A stretch of 64,000 nt of DNA from Brevundimonas sp. AJA228-03 (GCF_017795885.1 NZ_CP059297.1:1803001-1867000); one strand, 5' to 3'. Positions 48,053 to 57,885 are shown, numbered from the stretch's first letter. Notes: generated by a model from the letters alone, not told the origin. Numbers and translations are program-made.

Positions 48053-48273
48053 GGGGGTCACCCGGGCCATAAATGCTGGAGAGCCCTCCAGCGCCGTGGG
48101 GAGATGGGGACGCAGACGACGCACGGTCGGCCCGGTATCCGGGACGGACCCCTGTCAGAGCCTCCTTCGGACATCGCTACCCGGCCTGAACGCTTCGCGG
48201 CGACGCGCGGCGCTTTGGCCAATCTCGGCGTCGGGAATAAGCCCGGCGGCGAACCTCAAGACTGGAGACCGCA

Positions 48274-48789
48274 ATGGATCGCGCACAAAAAGCCGAGTCG
48301 ATCGAGTCGCTGAAAGGCGTCTTCGCAGAGGCCGGCAGCGTGGTCGTGGCCCACAACCTGGGCCTGACCGTTGCGGAAATGGAAGACCTGCGGGGCCGTC
48401 TGCGCACCGCCGGCGGAGCGTTCAAGGTGGTCAAGAACCGCCTGGCGCTGAAGGCGCTCGAAGCGGCCGAAGGCAGCGAGTACCACGGCCTGTTCAAGGG
48501 TCCCGTGGGCATCGCATACGCCGAGAACCCCGCGACGGCCGCCAAGGTGTCGACCGAGTTCGCCAAGGGCAATGACCGTTTCGTCATCGTCGGTGGCTTC
48601 ATGGGCGATACCGTCGTCGATCTGAAGGGTGTGGAGAGCCTCTCCAAACTGCCGACGCTCGACGAGATCCGCGCTTCGCTGCTCGGCCTGCTCAACGCGC
48701 CCGCGACCAGGATCGCCGGTGTCGTCCAGGCCCCGGCTGCCCAACTGGCCCGGGTGTTCAACGCCTATGCCACCAAGGAAGCCGCATAA
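48274..48789 (+). CDS. rplJ: 50S ribosomal protein L10
   Basis: A 171-residue L10: MDRAQKAESIESLKGVFAEAG, VVKNRLALKALE and ATRIAGVVQAPAAQLARVFNAYA at the C-terminal helix that holds the L7/L12 dimers. GGAG lies 8 bases before the ATG. It forms an operon with rplL. Confidence 0.97.
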   Translation: MDRAQKAESIESLKGVFAEAGSVVVAHNLGLTVAEMEDLRGRLRTAGGAFKVVKNRLALKALEAAEGSEYHGLFKGPVGIAYAENPATAAKVSTEFAKGNDRFVIVGGFMGDTVVDLKGVESLSKLPTLDEIRASLLGLLNAPATRIAGVVQAPAAQLARVFNAYATKEAA

Positions 48790-48854
48790 GCGACCTGACT
48801 TCCATCTCTGCAATCCCTCTCTAACCAACCCAATCCTCCGAAGGAAAACTGACC

Positions 48855-49241
48855 ATGGCCGACCTGTCCAAGATCGTCGACGACCTGTCCTCGCTGACCG
48901 TCCTCGAAGCCGCCGAACTGTCCAAGCTGCTGGAAGAAAAGTGGGGCGTCAGCGCCGCAGCTCCGGTCGCGATGGCGATGCCCGCCGGTGGCGGTGCCGC
49001 TGCTCCGGCTGAAGCCGCCGAAGAGCAGACCGAATTCACCGTCGTGCTCGTCTCGGGTGGCGACAAGAAGATCAACGTGATCAAGGAAGTCCGTGGCGTG
49101 CGTTCGGACCTGGGTCTGAAGGAAGCCAAGGACCTGGTCGAAGGCGCTCCGCAGAACGTCGTCGAGAACGTTTCCAAGCAGAACGCCGACGAAGTCGCCA
49201 AGAAGCTGACGGAAGCCGGCGCGACCGTTCAGATCAAGTAA
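48855..49241 (+). CDS. rplL: 50S ribosomal protein L7/L12
   Basis: The 128-residue protein has an N-terminal dimerisation helix ([21 protein letters not shown]), an Ala-rich hinge and the globular domain [37 protein letters not shown] and [14 protein letters not shown]. It recruits translational GTPases. A strong terminator follows; rpoB is not adjacent. Confidence 0.98.
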   Translation: MADLSKIVDDLSSLTVLEAAELSKLLEEKWGVSAAAPVAMAMPAGGGAAAPAEAAEEQTEFTVVLVSGGDKKINVIKEVRGVRSDLGLKEAKDLVEGAPQNVVENVSKQNADEVAKKLTEAGATVQIK

Positions 49242-49285
49242 GCGGAAAACGCCTGCGGCCTTTGGGTCGCGGAACGCTTTTCGAG

Positions 49286-49315
49286 GGGCCCGGCGGGAAA
49301 CCGCCGGGCCCTTTT
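49286..49315 (+). terminator. Intrinsic terminator after rplL
   Basis: A perfect 11-bp stem (GGGCCCGGCGG/CCGCCGGGCCC), a GAAA loop and four T residues. Confidence 0.92.
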
Positions 49316-49377
49316 GCGTTCAGTCCCCACGACGGCAAAGCCTGCCGCGATCCCCTCGTCTGAACGGAGCCTCCGCC

Positions 49378-50058
49378 ATGAACATCCTGATGGTCCTGAC
49401 CTCGCACGATCAACTGGGCGATACGGGCAAGAAGACCGGTTTCTGGCTCGAGGAGTTCGCCGCACCCTATTATGCGCTGAAAGATGCGGGCGCGGAGATC
49501 ACCCTGGCCTCGCCCAGTGGCGGCCAGCCGCCGCTGGACCCCAAGAGCGACGAGCCGGACGCCCAGACGGAGGCCACGAAGCGGTTCAAGGCCGACGAGG
49601 CCGCCGGGGCGCAACTGGCCAGCACGCACCGGCTGTCAGACATGAAGGCAGCGGATTTCGACGCGGTCTTCTATCCGGGTGGCCATGGCCCCTTGTGGGA
49701 CCTGGCCGAGGACGCGGGCTCCATCGCCCTGATCGAGGCCTTTGCAAAGGCCGACAAACCGGTGGCCGCCGTCTGTCACGCGCCGGGCGTTCTGCGTCAC
49801 GTGAAGGGCGCGGACGGAGACTATCTGGTCAAGGGCAGGAAAGTCGCCGGCTTCACCAATGGCGAGGAAGAGGCTGTGGGCCTGACGGACGTCGTGCCCT
49901 TCCTCGTCGAGGACATGCTGAAGGCCAACGGCGGGCTCTATGAGAAGGGCGCTGATTTCCAGCCCTTCGTGCTGACCGACGGCAAGCTGATCACCGGCCA
50001 GAACCCCGCGTCCTCGCAAGAGGCCGCGAAGGCCCTGCTGGGGCTGCTGAAGGCCTAG
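49378..50058 (+). CDS. DJ-1/PfpI-family protein (class I glutamine amidotransferase fold, Hsp31/GlxIII-like)
   Basis: The 226-residue protein begins MNILMVLTSHDQLGDTGKKTG and has the nucleophile elbow AAVCHAPGVL. VFYPGGHGPLWDL and the glutamate in WLEEFAAPYY complete the family features. Hsp31/YhbO relatives act as glyoxalase III and deglycase or chaperone. It starts after the rplL terminator, so it is a separate unit. Its stop overlaps the convergent M61 peptidase gene. Confidence 0.88.
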   Translation: MNILMVLTSHDQLGDTGKKTGFWLEEFAAPYYALKDAGAEITLASPSGGQPPLDPKSDEPDAQTEATKRFKADEAAGAQLASTHRLSDMKAADFDAVFYPGGHGPLWDLAEDAGSIALIEAFAKADKPVAAVCHAPGVLRHVKGADGDYLVKGRKVAGFTNGEEEAVGLTDVVPFLVEDMLKANGGLYEKGADFQPFVLTDGKLITGQNPASSQEAAKALLGLLKA

Positions 50059-52031
50059 CGTCGGCGCGGGGCGAGGATGTCGGCAAGGCGGTCCGGCGTG
50101 CCCTCGATCCGCTCCAGGCGGGGGTAGCGCAGACCCTCCGTCCAGTTGAGGTCGAGGGTGCGGATACGGGTGCCGCTCTTCAGCGTCAGGCGGATGGGAG
50201 CCGTTCCGCCCCTGGCTGCAGTGACGGCATCGCGCAGCACTTCGGGCGAGGCGGCCTTATCGCCGACGGCGATCAGGTCCCAGCCCGCGCCGATGCCGGC
50301 CTCGTAGATCGGTCCTCCCCAGCGGATGCCGCCGATCCGGTTGTTCGGCCCCTGCAGGCTGAAGCCCAGCGAATACTGGAAGTCCGATCCCCAGCCGGAA
50401 TTCATCGCCTTCTCTTCGGCCGAGGGCATATCGACGTAGATCAGGCGGTAGCCGGCGCGCTCAATGCCATCCAGCGGCGCGGCAGCGCCGGGGCCGCTGG
50501 CGTCCAGCCGGGTTCGCAGGAAGGTCGCCCAGTCGTATTCGGTGACGCCGTTCAGCGCCGCGACGACGTCGGCAAAGGTGTAGCCGTTCGGCACCCAGAC
50601 GCCGTCGGAGCCTTCGACGCCCGAACCAAACATGGCCCTGGCGAAATCGTCGAGCGATTTGCGGTCGTTCGTCCGCTCGCGGATCAGGGTGTCCGCATCC
50701 AGCCAGATCAGTGCCGCCTCGTCGTAGTAGTCGCTGGTGCCCCGCATCCACGACCCCCACTGCCCGGGGATCCGGTAACCCAGCAGGTTGTGATTGTTGG
50801 TGTCCTGCAGATTGCGCCATGCCCGGCCCGGCTGGTTCTGATAGAAGGCCGCGCGGTTGGCGAGCAGGATGCGGGTCTGGTCGAGGGTGTGCAGGCCACT
50901 GCGGGCCGACAGCACATCGCCCCAGTATTCGGTCTGTCCCTCATAGACCCACAGCAGGCTGTTCTCGGTCGGGACGTTGTAGTTGGCGGTCAGCTCGTCG
51001 GCGGGGCGCCGGAACTTGCCGTTCCAGGAATGGGTGTACTCGTGGGGCAGCAGCGCCCGGTTCCCGATCGACCTGCCCCAGTTGGTGAAATAGTCGGGCG
51101 CAGCGGTGTTCTCCGACGAGCGGTGATGCTCCAGCCCGATGCCGCCCAGCTGGTCGGTCAGGGCGAGCAGGAACTCGTAGCGGTCGTAAGGGCGGGATCC
51201 GAACAGACGGTCGGCCTGGGTCACCAGGGTCTCGTAGAAGCCCAGTTGTTCGGCGGTGGGGGCGATGTTGCCGGGTTCTTCCGAGACGATGTTCAGATGG
51301 ACGTCCTCACCCGTCGGGTCGATGTCGATGCGGCGATAGTTGGCCCCGGCGAACATGGGGCTGTCGACCAGGGTGTAGAGGTCGACAGGCTCGAACCGGG
51401 CGACGTCGTTCTCATGGCTGACGGTTGTGAGGGCCGTGCCGTAGTTCCAGCCGGCGGCAAGCTTCACCGACGCCTCGACCGTGATTCCGGTCGCGACGTA
51501 GCCGGCCGGATAGAGGATGGCCTTTTCCCACTGCAGATTGACGATCGAGGGGGTCATGACGACGCGCCAGTTCGCATTGTCGGACTGGGTCAGCCACTGG
51601 AGATTGACCTCGATTTCAGACGCGCCTGCAGGCACGTCGAGGTGGAAGGCGTAGGGGTCCACGGCATCCCGCCGCCACTCGATCCGCTGTCCGTTGGCGG
51701 TGATGACGACGCCGGCGAGCAACTGGATCGGGCCGGAGTCGGCGTGGTTGCCCGGCAGGTATTTCGGATACAGCAGGGTCAGGGGGCCGGGACTGACCGG
51801 AATGATCTCGCGTACAGAAATCACGCGGCGGTCCAGGTCGGTGATGTCGGCTTCGTAGCGGATCGTGCCCGGATAAGCGGTCCGGGTCGGGGCGGGGATA
51901 GCCGGACTGTCGGGGAAGCCGCCGATGTCCGGAGCCGTCGGTCCGGAACCGGTGCCAATGCTCTGGGCCATCGCCGGGGCCGCTGCGATCAGGAGGGCGG
52001 CGGCACAGGCTGTGGCGAGCAGGCGGGACAT
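50055..52031 (-). CDS. M61-family (glycyl aminopeptidase-like) metallopeptidase with PDZ domain, secreted
   Basis: A 658-residue precursor with a signal peptide (MSRLLATACAAALLIAAAPAMAQ). The N-terminal beta domain is followed by a thermolysin-like catalytic domain with HEYTHSW (HExxH) and YEGQTEYWGD about 25-30 residues on, supplying the third zinc ligand. A C-terminal PDZ domain follows (about 540-640). The family comprises glycyl aminopeptidases of the M1-like fold. It probably acts in the periplasm on peptides. Confidence 0.9.
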   Translation of the reverse strand: MSRLLATACAAALLIAAAPAMAQSIGTGSGPTAPDIGGFPDSPAIPAPTRTAYPGTIRYEADITDLDRRVISVREIIPVSPGPLTLLYPKYLPGNHADSGPIQLLAGVVITANGQRIEWRRDAVDPYAFHLDVPAGASEIEVNLQWLTQSDNANWRVVMTPSIVNLQWEKAILYPAGYVATGITVEASVKLAAGWNYGTALTTVSHENDVARFEPVDLYTLVDSPMFAGANYRRIDIDPTGEDVHLNIVSEEPGNIAPTAEQLGFYETLVTQADRLFGSRPYDRYEFLLALTDQLGGIGLEHHRSSENTAAPDYFTNWGRSIGNRALLPHEYTHSWNGKFRRPADELTANYNVPTENSLLWVYEGQTEYWGDVLSARSGLHTLDQTRILLANRAAFYQNQPGRAWRNLQDTNNHNLLGYRIPGQWGSWMRGTSDYYDEAALIWLDADTLIRERTNDRKSLDDFARAMFGSGVEGSDGVWVPNGYTFADVVAALNGVTEYDWATFLRTRLDASGPGAAAPLDGIERAGYRLIYVDMPSAEEKAMNSGWGSDFQYSLGFSLQGPNNRIGGIRWGGPIYEAGIGAGWDLIAVGDKAASPEVLRDAVTAARGGTAPIRLTLKSGTRIRTLDLNWTEGLRYPRLERIEGTPDRLADILAPRRR

Positions 52032-52157
52032 GGGCGGGATCCGGAAGGTGACTGATGCGGGAGGCGAGATCACGACGGTGGGGCAGGGACGTCAAGGGTC
52101 AAGGTGGTGGAGCAGCCTCGCCTCCCGCTGCGCGCCAAAATGGGTCCGACGGCTCTA

Positions 52158-53198
52158 CTACCCGACATATCGCCGGGGAACGCGGGCCGTGACCGAGGTC
52201 AGAAGCTCGTAGCTGATCGTCTTCGCGGCTGCGGCTGCGTCGTCGAGCGGTCTGTTCGGGCCGAACAGTTCGACCTCATCCCCGATCGCCACGTCGAGGC
52301 CTGTGACGTCCACCGCGATGACGTCCATAGAGACGCGGCCGAGGATGGGGCGAAGCGTGCCCGCGACCTGGACCTGGCCTTCCGGGCACTGGCTGCGCAG
52401 GATGCCGTCGGCATAGCCGGCGCCGCAGGTGGCGATGCGGCGGGGCGTGGAGGCGATGAAGCCGCGCGAATAGCCGATGCTTTCGCCCGCCGGAACGTCG
52501 CGGACCTGAAGGATCCGGGCGGTCAGGGTTGCGACGGCCCTGATCCGGTCATCCGGACGGCCTTCCGGGCCACCACCGTAAAGGCAGATCCCGGGGCGGA
52601 CCGCGTCGAAGGCGTAGTCGGGTCCCAGGAAACAGCCGCCGGAGTTGGCGAAGGACCTCAGAGTGCCGGGATAGCGGGTGGCGACGGCGGCGAAGGCGTC
52701 GCGCTGTCGCCGGTTCATCGGCTGGGCCGGTTCGTCGGCGCAGGCGAGATGGCTCATGACCAGAGACAGGCCGTCGAACGGTTCGGGCGCATCCTCGATC
52801 CGGAAGCCGAGGCGATTCATGCCGGTGTCGATCTGCAAGGCAAAGGCCCCGCCGTCCGCCGCCCGCCAGGCGATGAGTTGCTCGCCGTGGTTGAGAACGG
52901 GGCGAAGGTCAGCGGCCTTCAGCGCCGAAGCTGCGTCGCCCACGCAGCCGTCGAGCACATAGATCGTGGGCGCGGGGCCCAGGGTTTTGCGCAGGGCGAT
53001 CGCCTCGGCCAGACGGGCCACAAAAAAGGTCCTGGCTCCCTCGGCCAGCAGCCGGGTGGCGACCGGGATGGCGCCGAGGCCATAGGCGTCGGCCTTGACC
53101 ACCGGATGAACAGGCGCGCCGGAGATGGCTTCCAGAGCATGGAAGTTGTGCGCCAGGGCGTCCAGATCGACGGTGAGGGTCGCAGTGGCTGTCATCAT
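52158..53198 (-). CDS. alr: Alanine racemase
   Basis: The 346-residue protein starts at [18 protein letters not shown] (53198); the open frame further upstream lacks family similarity. The PLP lysine lies in [11 protein letters not shown], and the second catalytic tyrosine in [19 protein letters not shown] and GRVSMDV are further hallmarks. It makes D-alanine for peptidoglycan. The start is separated from gltX by about 128 bases, divergently. Confidence 0.95.
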   Translation of the reverse strand: MMTATATLTVDLDALAHNFHALEAISGAPVHPVVKADAYGLGAIPVATRLLAEGARTFFVARLAEAIALRKTLGPAPTIYVLDGCVGDAASALKAADLRPVLNHGEQLIAWRAADGGAFALQIDTGMNRLGFRIEDAPEPFDGLSLVMSHLACADEPAQPMNRRQRDAFAAVATRYPGTLRSFANSGGCFLGPDYAFDAVRPGICLYGGGPEGRPDDRIRAVATLTARILQVRDVPAGESIGYSRGFIASTPRRIATCGAGYADGILRSQCPEGQVQVAGTLRPILGRVSMDVIAVDVTGLDVAIGDEVELFGPNRPLDDAAAAAKTISYELLTSVTARVPRRYVG

Positions 53199-53325
53199 CG
53201 CCTTATGCCGCAAGATCGTTGCGCGGGAAGCCGAAAAGCGATGACTGTCGCGTCCGGGCGGCCGTCCTTGACTTGGCGGACCGGGTGAACGACCTGTGCG
53301 CCTCGCTTTCAAGGTCGCCTGTCTC

Positions 53326-54675
53326 ATGTCCGTCAAGGTCCGTTTCGCCCCGTCGCCCACCGGCAAGCTTCACGTCGGCAACGTCCGCACCGCCCTGGTC
53401 AACTGGATGTTCGCGAAAGGGCAGGGCGGGTCGTTCGTGCTGCGGATCGACGACACCGACCTGGCGAGGTCCACGCCCGAGTTCGAGCAGGGGATCGAGG
53501 ACGACCTGACCTGGCTGGGGCTGGTCTGGGACGAGCGATACAATCAGTCGAAGCGGTTCGACCGCTATCACGATGCGGCCGGGCGGCTGAAGGCGGCGGG
53601 CCGGCTGTATCCGGCATGGGATACGCCCGAGGAGCTGGATCGCCGCCGCAAGGTGCAGCTGTCGCGTGGCCTTCCGCCGATCTACGACCGCGCGGCCCTG
53701 GCGCTGAGCGATGAGGAAAAGGCCGCGTTCGAGGCCGAGGGGAGGAAACCCCACTGGCGCTTCAAACTGGACGGCCGCCGCGTCGCCTGGGAGGACCTGT
53801 CGCGCGGTCATGCCGAGGTGGACACGACCTCGATGTCCGATCCGGTCCTGATCCGCGAGGACGGGCTTTATCTGTACACCCTGCCGTCGGTCGTCGACGA
53901 CATCGACATGGGCATCACCCATGTCATCCGGGGCGAGGACCACACGACCAACACCGGCGCGCAGATCGAGATTTTCGAGGCGCTGATCGCAGCCGGGCTG
54001 GGCACGAGCGTGCCGACGTTTGCGCACATGCCTTTGCTGGTCGGGGCGGACGGCGCAGCGCTGTCCAAGCGTCTGGGGTCACTGTCGGTGTCCGAGATGC
54101 GCGAGCAGGGCTATGAGCCCATTGCCATCACCAGCCACCTGGGCCGGATCGGGACCTCGGACCCGCTGGAGGTCGCCGACAGCATCGAGGCCCTGGGGCA
54201 GGGCTTCAGCTTCGACAAGATGGGCCGGTCGCCGGCTCGCTACGACACCGAGGACCTGGATCGGCTGAACGCCCAGACGCTGCATGCCATGCCCTATGCG
54301 GCGGCGAAGGACCGGCTGGCGGCACTGGATTGCGATCTGGGAGAGATTTTCTGGGACGCGGTGCGGGCGAACCTGACCCGTTTCGGCGATGTCGCGGATC
54401 TGGCCAGGATCGTGCGGGGCCCGGTGACGCCGGTGATCGAGGACCCGGCCTTCGCGGCGGCGGCGCTGGCGGTCCTGCCGGAGACGATCGATGCGGGGGC
54501 GTGGTCGGTCTGGACCAATGCGGTCAAGGAGACCACCGGGGCCAAGGGCAAGACGCTGTTCATGCCGCTGCGGCTGATCCTTACCGGACAGGCGCATGGG
54601 CCGGACATGGCGACGATGGTTCCGCTGATTGGACGCGAGCGGATCGAAAGGCGGCTGAGAGGCGACGTGGCATAG
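53326..54675 (+). CDS. gltX: Glutamyl-tRNA synthetase (GltX)
   Basis: A 449-residue class I synthetase from [19 protein letters not shown] (53326), where HVGN replaces HIGH. The KMSKS-like loop reads [10 protein letters not shown]. It has [15 protein letters not shown] and the glutamyl-tRNA synthetase C-terminal helical domain. Alphaproteobacteria often carry two gltX genes, one of which charges tRNA-Gln for the GatCAB route; which this is cannot be read from sequence. Confidence 0.92.
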   Translation: MSVKVRFAPSPTGKLHVGNVRTALVNWMFAKGQGGSFVLRIDDTDLARSTPEFEQGIEDDLTWLGLVWDERYNQSKRFDRYHDAAGRLKAAGRLYPAWDTPEELDRRRKVQLSRGLPPIYDRAALALSDEEKAAFEAEGRKPHWRFKLDGRRVAWEDLSRGHAEVDTTSMSDPVLIREDGLYLYTLPSVVDDIDMGITHVIRGEDHTTNTGAQIEIFEALIAAGLGTSVPTFAHMPLLVGADGAALSKRLGSLSVSEMREQGYEPIAITSHLGRIGTSDPLEVADSIEALGQGFSFDKMGRSPARYDTEDLDRLNAQTLHAMPYAAAKDRLAALDCDLGEIFWDAVRANLTRFGDVADLARIVRGPVTPVIEDPAFAAAALAVLPETIDAGAWSVWTNAVKETTGAKGKTLFMPLRLILTGQAHGPDMATMVPLIGRERIERRLRGDVA

Positions 54676-54676
54676 C

Positions 54677-54715
54677 CGTCGCCTCCCCATTCTCTGCGCG
54701 AACGGGGAGGCGACG
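54677..54715. terminator. Bidirectional terminator hairpin between gltX and a convergent gene
   Basis: A perfect 12-bp stem (CGTCGCCTCCCC/GGGGAGGCGACG) with a 15-base loop, 2 bases after gltX and 7 before the convergent stop. There is no T-run. Confidence 0.75.
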
Positions 54716-54721
54716 GATCGA

Positions 54722-55042
54722 TCAGGCGTTGGCGGCGGCGATGTTGCAGGCGGCGAGTTCGTCGCTGCTCAGGGTCGTGCCCTTGTAGGTGAAGCTGGCC
54801 AGGGCGACGCCGACACGGGCGACGACGCGACGGCAGGCGCGGCTGGCGGGCTGGGACTGACCACCCGTGCCGACGCAGACGTTCTCGGCATTGCAGCGCC
54901 AGTTGACGCCGTCGATCAGGAGCGGCTCCTGGGGCGTGAAGGCGACGTTCTGCAGCGTGAAGCTGCTGGTGGTGCCGGGAAGGGCCTGGGTGGCCGTGGC
55001 GGGGGCGAGCAGGAGGGCGGCGGCGAGGAGGACAGCGCGCAT
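54722..55042 (-). CDS. Hypothetical secreted protein
   Basis: The 106-residue protein has a signal peptide (MRAVLLAAALLLAPATATQA). The mature part has four cysteines (WRCNAENVCVG, RACRRVV, ELAACNIA) that could make two disulfides. The sequence FTLQNVAFTPQEPLLIDGVNW starts the domain. I do not recognise the family; similar cysteine-containing short proteins are common in Caulobacterales. Confidence 0.65.
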   Translation of the reverse strand: MRAVLLAAALLLAPATATQALPGTTSSFTLQNVAFTPQEPLLIDGVNWRCNAENVCVGTGGQSQPASRACRRVVARVGVALASFTYKGTTLSSDELAACNIAAANA

Positions 55043-55186
55043 GGGGAGGCTCCGAGATGGGACCGGGCCGGATCGGCCCTCAGTGTCAGCGCCTCGACTA
55101 GTGCGTCTTTTTTAGAAACTGTCAACCCGCGTTTTCGAAACAGATGGATCCGGCAGGTCGGCGCGGCGTGACTGAGCAATGATCAC

Positions 55187-55792
55187 TTATCGCCGATCAT
55201 GTTGCAAGGGCATCGTGTCCGGGCCAGGCGTCATCTGGTCGATCGCCTGCTCCACCGTATCGGCGACGGTCCACGCCCGAAGGAAGGTTTCCGGGGTGAA
55301 GCCCGAGGCGACGCTATGGCGCATCAGGTCGAAGAAGGTGTCCCAGAAGCCATCGACATTGAGGAAGATCACGGGTTTGCCGTGCAGGTCCAGCCGCTTC
55401 CAGCTCAGCAGCTCGACGACCTCTTCCAGGGTGCCGATCCCGCCCGGTGCGACGACGAAGGCATCGGACTGGTCGTACATGATCTGCTTGCGCTCATGCA
55501 TGGAAGTGACGACCAGGGTCTCGACCTCGTCGAACAGGCGTTCGCGGCTGCGCAGAAAGCCCGGCATGACCCCGAGGACACGGCCGCCCGCCTCGTGCGC
55601 CGCGCGCGCCGAGGCCCCCATCAGGCCGACACCGCCGCCGCCATAGACCAGACGCCAGCCCGCCTGAGCCGTGGCCAGGCCGAAATCGGCGGCGGCCCGG
55701 GTGTATTTGGGATCGGCCGCATCGGACGAGCCGCAGAACAGGCAGACGGATAAACCATCGAAGGGGGCGATGCGGGACTCCGGAAGGCTCAT
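55187..55792 (-). CDS. LOG-family protein (TIGR00730, cytokinin riboside monophosphate phosphoribohydrolase-like)
   Basis: A 201-residue protein from MSLPESRIAPFDG (55792). The LOG motif appears as APGGIGTLEEVVELLSW (PGGxGTxxE), and SMHERKQIMYDQSDAFVV precedes it, with VYGGGGVGLMG as the nucleotide loop. LOG enzymes release free cytokinin or cleave nucleoside monophosphates. The upstream in-frame sequence is not family-like. Confidence 0.88.
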   Translation of the reverse strand: MSLPESRIAPFDGLSVCLFCGSSDAADPKYTRAAADFGLATAQAGWRLVYGGGGVGLMGASARAAHEAGGRVLGVMPGFLRSRERLFDEVETLVVTSMHERKQIMYDQSDAFVVAPGGIGTLEEVVELLSWKRLDLHGKPVIFLNVDGFWDTFFDLMRHSVASGFTPETFLRAWTVADTVEQAIDQMTPGPDTMPLQHDRR

Positions 55793-55876
55793 GGATTCTC
55801 TATGGCAAGGTGAGGCGAGACAGCGCGCCAGCGGACGGGCTATCGGGATGACTGTCCTATAGTCGTGGCGAGCCCG

Positions 55877-56611
55877 ATGAAACGCCCCTTTGCAATCCAT
55901 CTTGTGTTCGGCATCGCGCTGATCGTGACCGGGTGCGGGGCACCGACGGAAAAACAGGCCGGACCCCAGGCGGCCACTGACGGCTGGATGACCGGGCCGC
56001 AGGTGGACCAGGTCTTGCGAGCGGCCGGCGATATTCGGGTCAGCGGCACGGCTGCCCCTTTCGGACGCGTGGTTCTGACCGGACCCGATGGCGTGGCCTA
56101 TGCTGCCGGGGCGGACGAGGCAGGGCATTTCGACATCCGGCTGCCGGCCCCTGGTACGGATGCCCTTCTGGCCGTGGAGGCCCAGGTCGGTCAGATCGCC
56201 TACCCCGCGCCGGGCCGACTGCTGGTCTCTGCCGACCCGCGCGGCCCGATCGCCCTTCTGGGCATCGGAGCGCCGACACGACGTCTGGACGGGACCGGTG
56301 CGCTGGATGCCGTCGATGCGGACGGCCGGGCCGGGTTTCTGTCAGGGCGGGCCACGGCGAACACGGACGTGACGGTCGTCCGCAACGGGACCAGCCTGAC
56401 CGCGGCCAGCGATCCGCGGGGACGCTGGACCCTGGCGATCGGCAGTGACCTGGGCGCACCGATCCAGATCGGTGACCGTGCCTTCATCCCGCCGGCGATG
56501 GAGGAGGCAACGAGCGGTCGTCTGGTCCGGGCCGGACAGGGTTGGCGGATCGGCTGGGTCGGTCCCGACGGAGCACGCCAGGTCACCTGGCTTCCCGACC
56601 GGTCTCAATAG
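55877..56611 (+). CDS. Putative lipoprotein with Ig-like beta repeats
   Basis: A 244-residue protein from MKRPFAIH (55877; a GTG at 55865 is the alternative). The lipobox is VTGC (Cys about 20). The rest has repeated modules of about 60-70 residues with VSGTAAPFGRVVLTGPDGVAYAAGADEAGHFDIRLPA and SGRATANTDVTVVRNGTSLTAASDPRGRWTLAI, similar to each other and to bacterial Ig-like folds. A surface or periplasmic scaffold is plausible, but the function is unknown. Confidence 0.7.
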   Translation: MKRPFAIHLVFGIALIVTGCGAPTEKQAGPQAATDGWMTGPQVDQVLRAAGDIRVSGTAAPFGRVVLTGPDGVAYAAGADEAGHFDIRLPAPGTDALLAVEAQVGQIAYPAPGRLLVSADPRGPIALLGIGAPTRRLDGTGALDAVDADGRAGFLSGRATANTDVTVVRNGTSLTAASDPRGRWTLAIGSDLGAPIQIGDRAFIPPAMEEATSGRLVRAGQGWRIGWVGPDGARQVTWLPDRSQ

Positions 56612-56632
56612 ACAGGGCCTGGAAAGGCCGAG

Positions 56633-56707
56633 TGGCTCCGCGGGTAGGATTCGAACCTACGACCAGCCGATTAACAGTCGGCTGCTCTACCACTGAGCTA
56701 CCGCGGA
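56633..56707 (-). tRNA. tRNA-Asn (GTT anticodon)
   Basis: The 75-base gene on the minus strand has acceptor stem TCCGCGG/CCGCGGA, D-arm TAGCTCAGTGGTAGAGC, anticodon loop CTGTTAA (anticodon GTT), GTTCGAATC T-loop and an encoded CCA end. Confidence 0.96.
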
Positions 56708-56763
56708 ACAGAGGCTCGGGAGGCGGGCCTATAGCAGCGGCCGCATCGGCGGTGCAACGGGAA

Positions 56764-57579
56764 ATGTCGGCCATGCGGATCGAGACCATCGAAGACCCCG
56801 GGGATGTGCGGGTCGCACCTTTTCGCGACATCCGCGAGCGCGACCTGACGGGCAGGGAGGGTCTGTTCATTGCCGAGGGCGAGGTCGTTCTTCGCACCCT
56901 GCTGTCCGCGGCGTCGCTGTGTCGGCCGCGATCGGTGCTGATCGCCGCCAACCGGGTGGAGGCTCTGGCCTTGCTACTGGGAAACCTACCTCCCGATGTG
57001 CCGATCTTTGCTGCGGGCCAGGCCGTGCTGGACGGGATAGCGGGATTTCCGCTGCACAGGGGCATACTGGCGTTGGGCGAAAAGCCGCAGACCGCGACCG
57101 TCGAGAGCGTTCTCGATCGTCTGGAGGACAATGCCGTGGTCCTCGCCGCGTCCGGGATCGGCAATCACGACAACATCGGCGGGCTGTATCGCAATGCGGC
57201 CGCCTTCGGCGCAGCGGCCGTGCTGACGGACGAGCGATGCGGCGATCCCTTCTATCGCAAGTCGATCCGGGTGTCGGTCGGGGCGGTGCTGCGGGTGCCC
57301 GGAGCCGTCGCGCCCTCGCTGGCGGCCCTGATCGACGTGCTGGAGGCGGCCCGGTTTGAGGTCATCGCCCTGTCGCCGTCCGCCAGGGAGCCGTTGAACG
57401 CGCTGAAGCCCGGTGGTCGCAGGGCCCTGCTTCTGGGATCCGAAGGACCCGGGCTCCCCGATTGGGCAATGGCGCGCACACGGGCCGTCGGCATCCCGAT
57501 GGCGGGCGGATTCGATTCGCTGAACGTGGCGGTGACCAGTGCGCTCGGACTCTATCAACTCACGCAGCCGACGACGTGA
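56764..57579 (+). CDS. TrmH/SpoU-family RNA 2'-O-methyltransferase
   Basis: The 271-residue protein (start at 56764, or 56773) has the three SpoU motifs: GNHDNIGGLYRNAAAFG, LLLGSEGPGL and FDSLNVAVTSALGLY, which form the trefoil-knot SAM site. An N-terminal substrate-binding domain precedes. The target (rRNA or tRNA 2'-O) is not decidable. It follows the tRNA-Asn gene on the opposite strand. Confidence 0.9.
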   Translation: MSAMRIETIEDPGDVRVAPFRDIRERDLTGREGLFIAEGEVVLRTLLSAASLCRPRSVLIAANRVEALALLLGNLPPDVPIFAAGQAVLDGIAGFPLHRGILALGEKPQTATVESVLDRLEDNAVVLAASGIGNHDNIGGLYRNAAAFGAAAVLTDERCGDPFYRKSIRVSVGAVLRVPGAVAPSLAALIDVLEAARFEVIALSPSAREPLNALKPGGRRALLLGSEGPGLPDWAMARTRAVGIPMAGGFDSLNVAVTSALGLYQLTQPTT

Positions 57580-57669
57580 CAGTCACTAAAAATTCAACGC
57601 ATTAACGGTTCGCCCAGCTTGATGAGCTACGAAATCTGTGGCGCTCTGTCGGCGCGGGGAGGCGGAGAA

Positions 57670-57786
57670 ATGGCAGGCATTCTGGGCTTCATGAGCCGAA
57701 ATCTGCGCATCGCGCTTGCGGCGGCGATCGTCGCGGGTTGCGTCGGTGCCGCAGGCGCGATCGGCTGGATCACCGCGCCGCTGTAG
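57670..57786 (+). CDS. Small membrane protein (38 residues)
   Basis: A 39-codon frame from ATG 57670 with a GGGGAGGCGGAGAA ribosome region. It reads MAGILGFMSRNLR and then an 18-residue Ala/Ile/Val hydrophobic helix with a single Cys (IALAAAIVAGCVGAAGAIGW), ending ITAPL. It would span the membrane once. It is in a short intergenic stretch and has no recognised homologue. Translation is likely from the ribosome site but not proven. Confidence 0.55.
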   Translation: MAGILGFMSRNLRIALAAAIVAGCVGAAGAIGWITAPL

Positions 57787-57811
57787 TCCGCGGGTCCTTA
57801 AAGGGTCGCGA

Positions 57812-57885
57812 TGGAGGCCTGACCGGGAATCGAACCCGGGTGCAAGGATTTGCAGTCCTCTGCGTCACCACTCCGCCATCAGGCC
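57812..57885 (-). tRNA. tRNA-Cys (GCA anticodon)
   Basis: The 74-base gene on the minus strand has acceptor stem GGCCTGA/TCAGGCC (with terminal T-rich discriminator), anticodon loop CTGCAAA (anticodon GCA), GTTCGATTC T-loop and an encoded CCA end. Confidence 0.95.
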
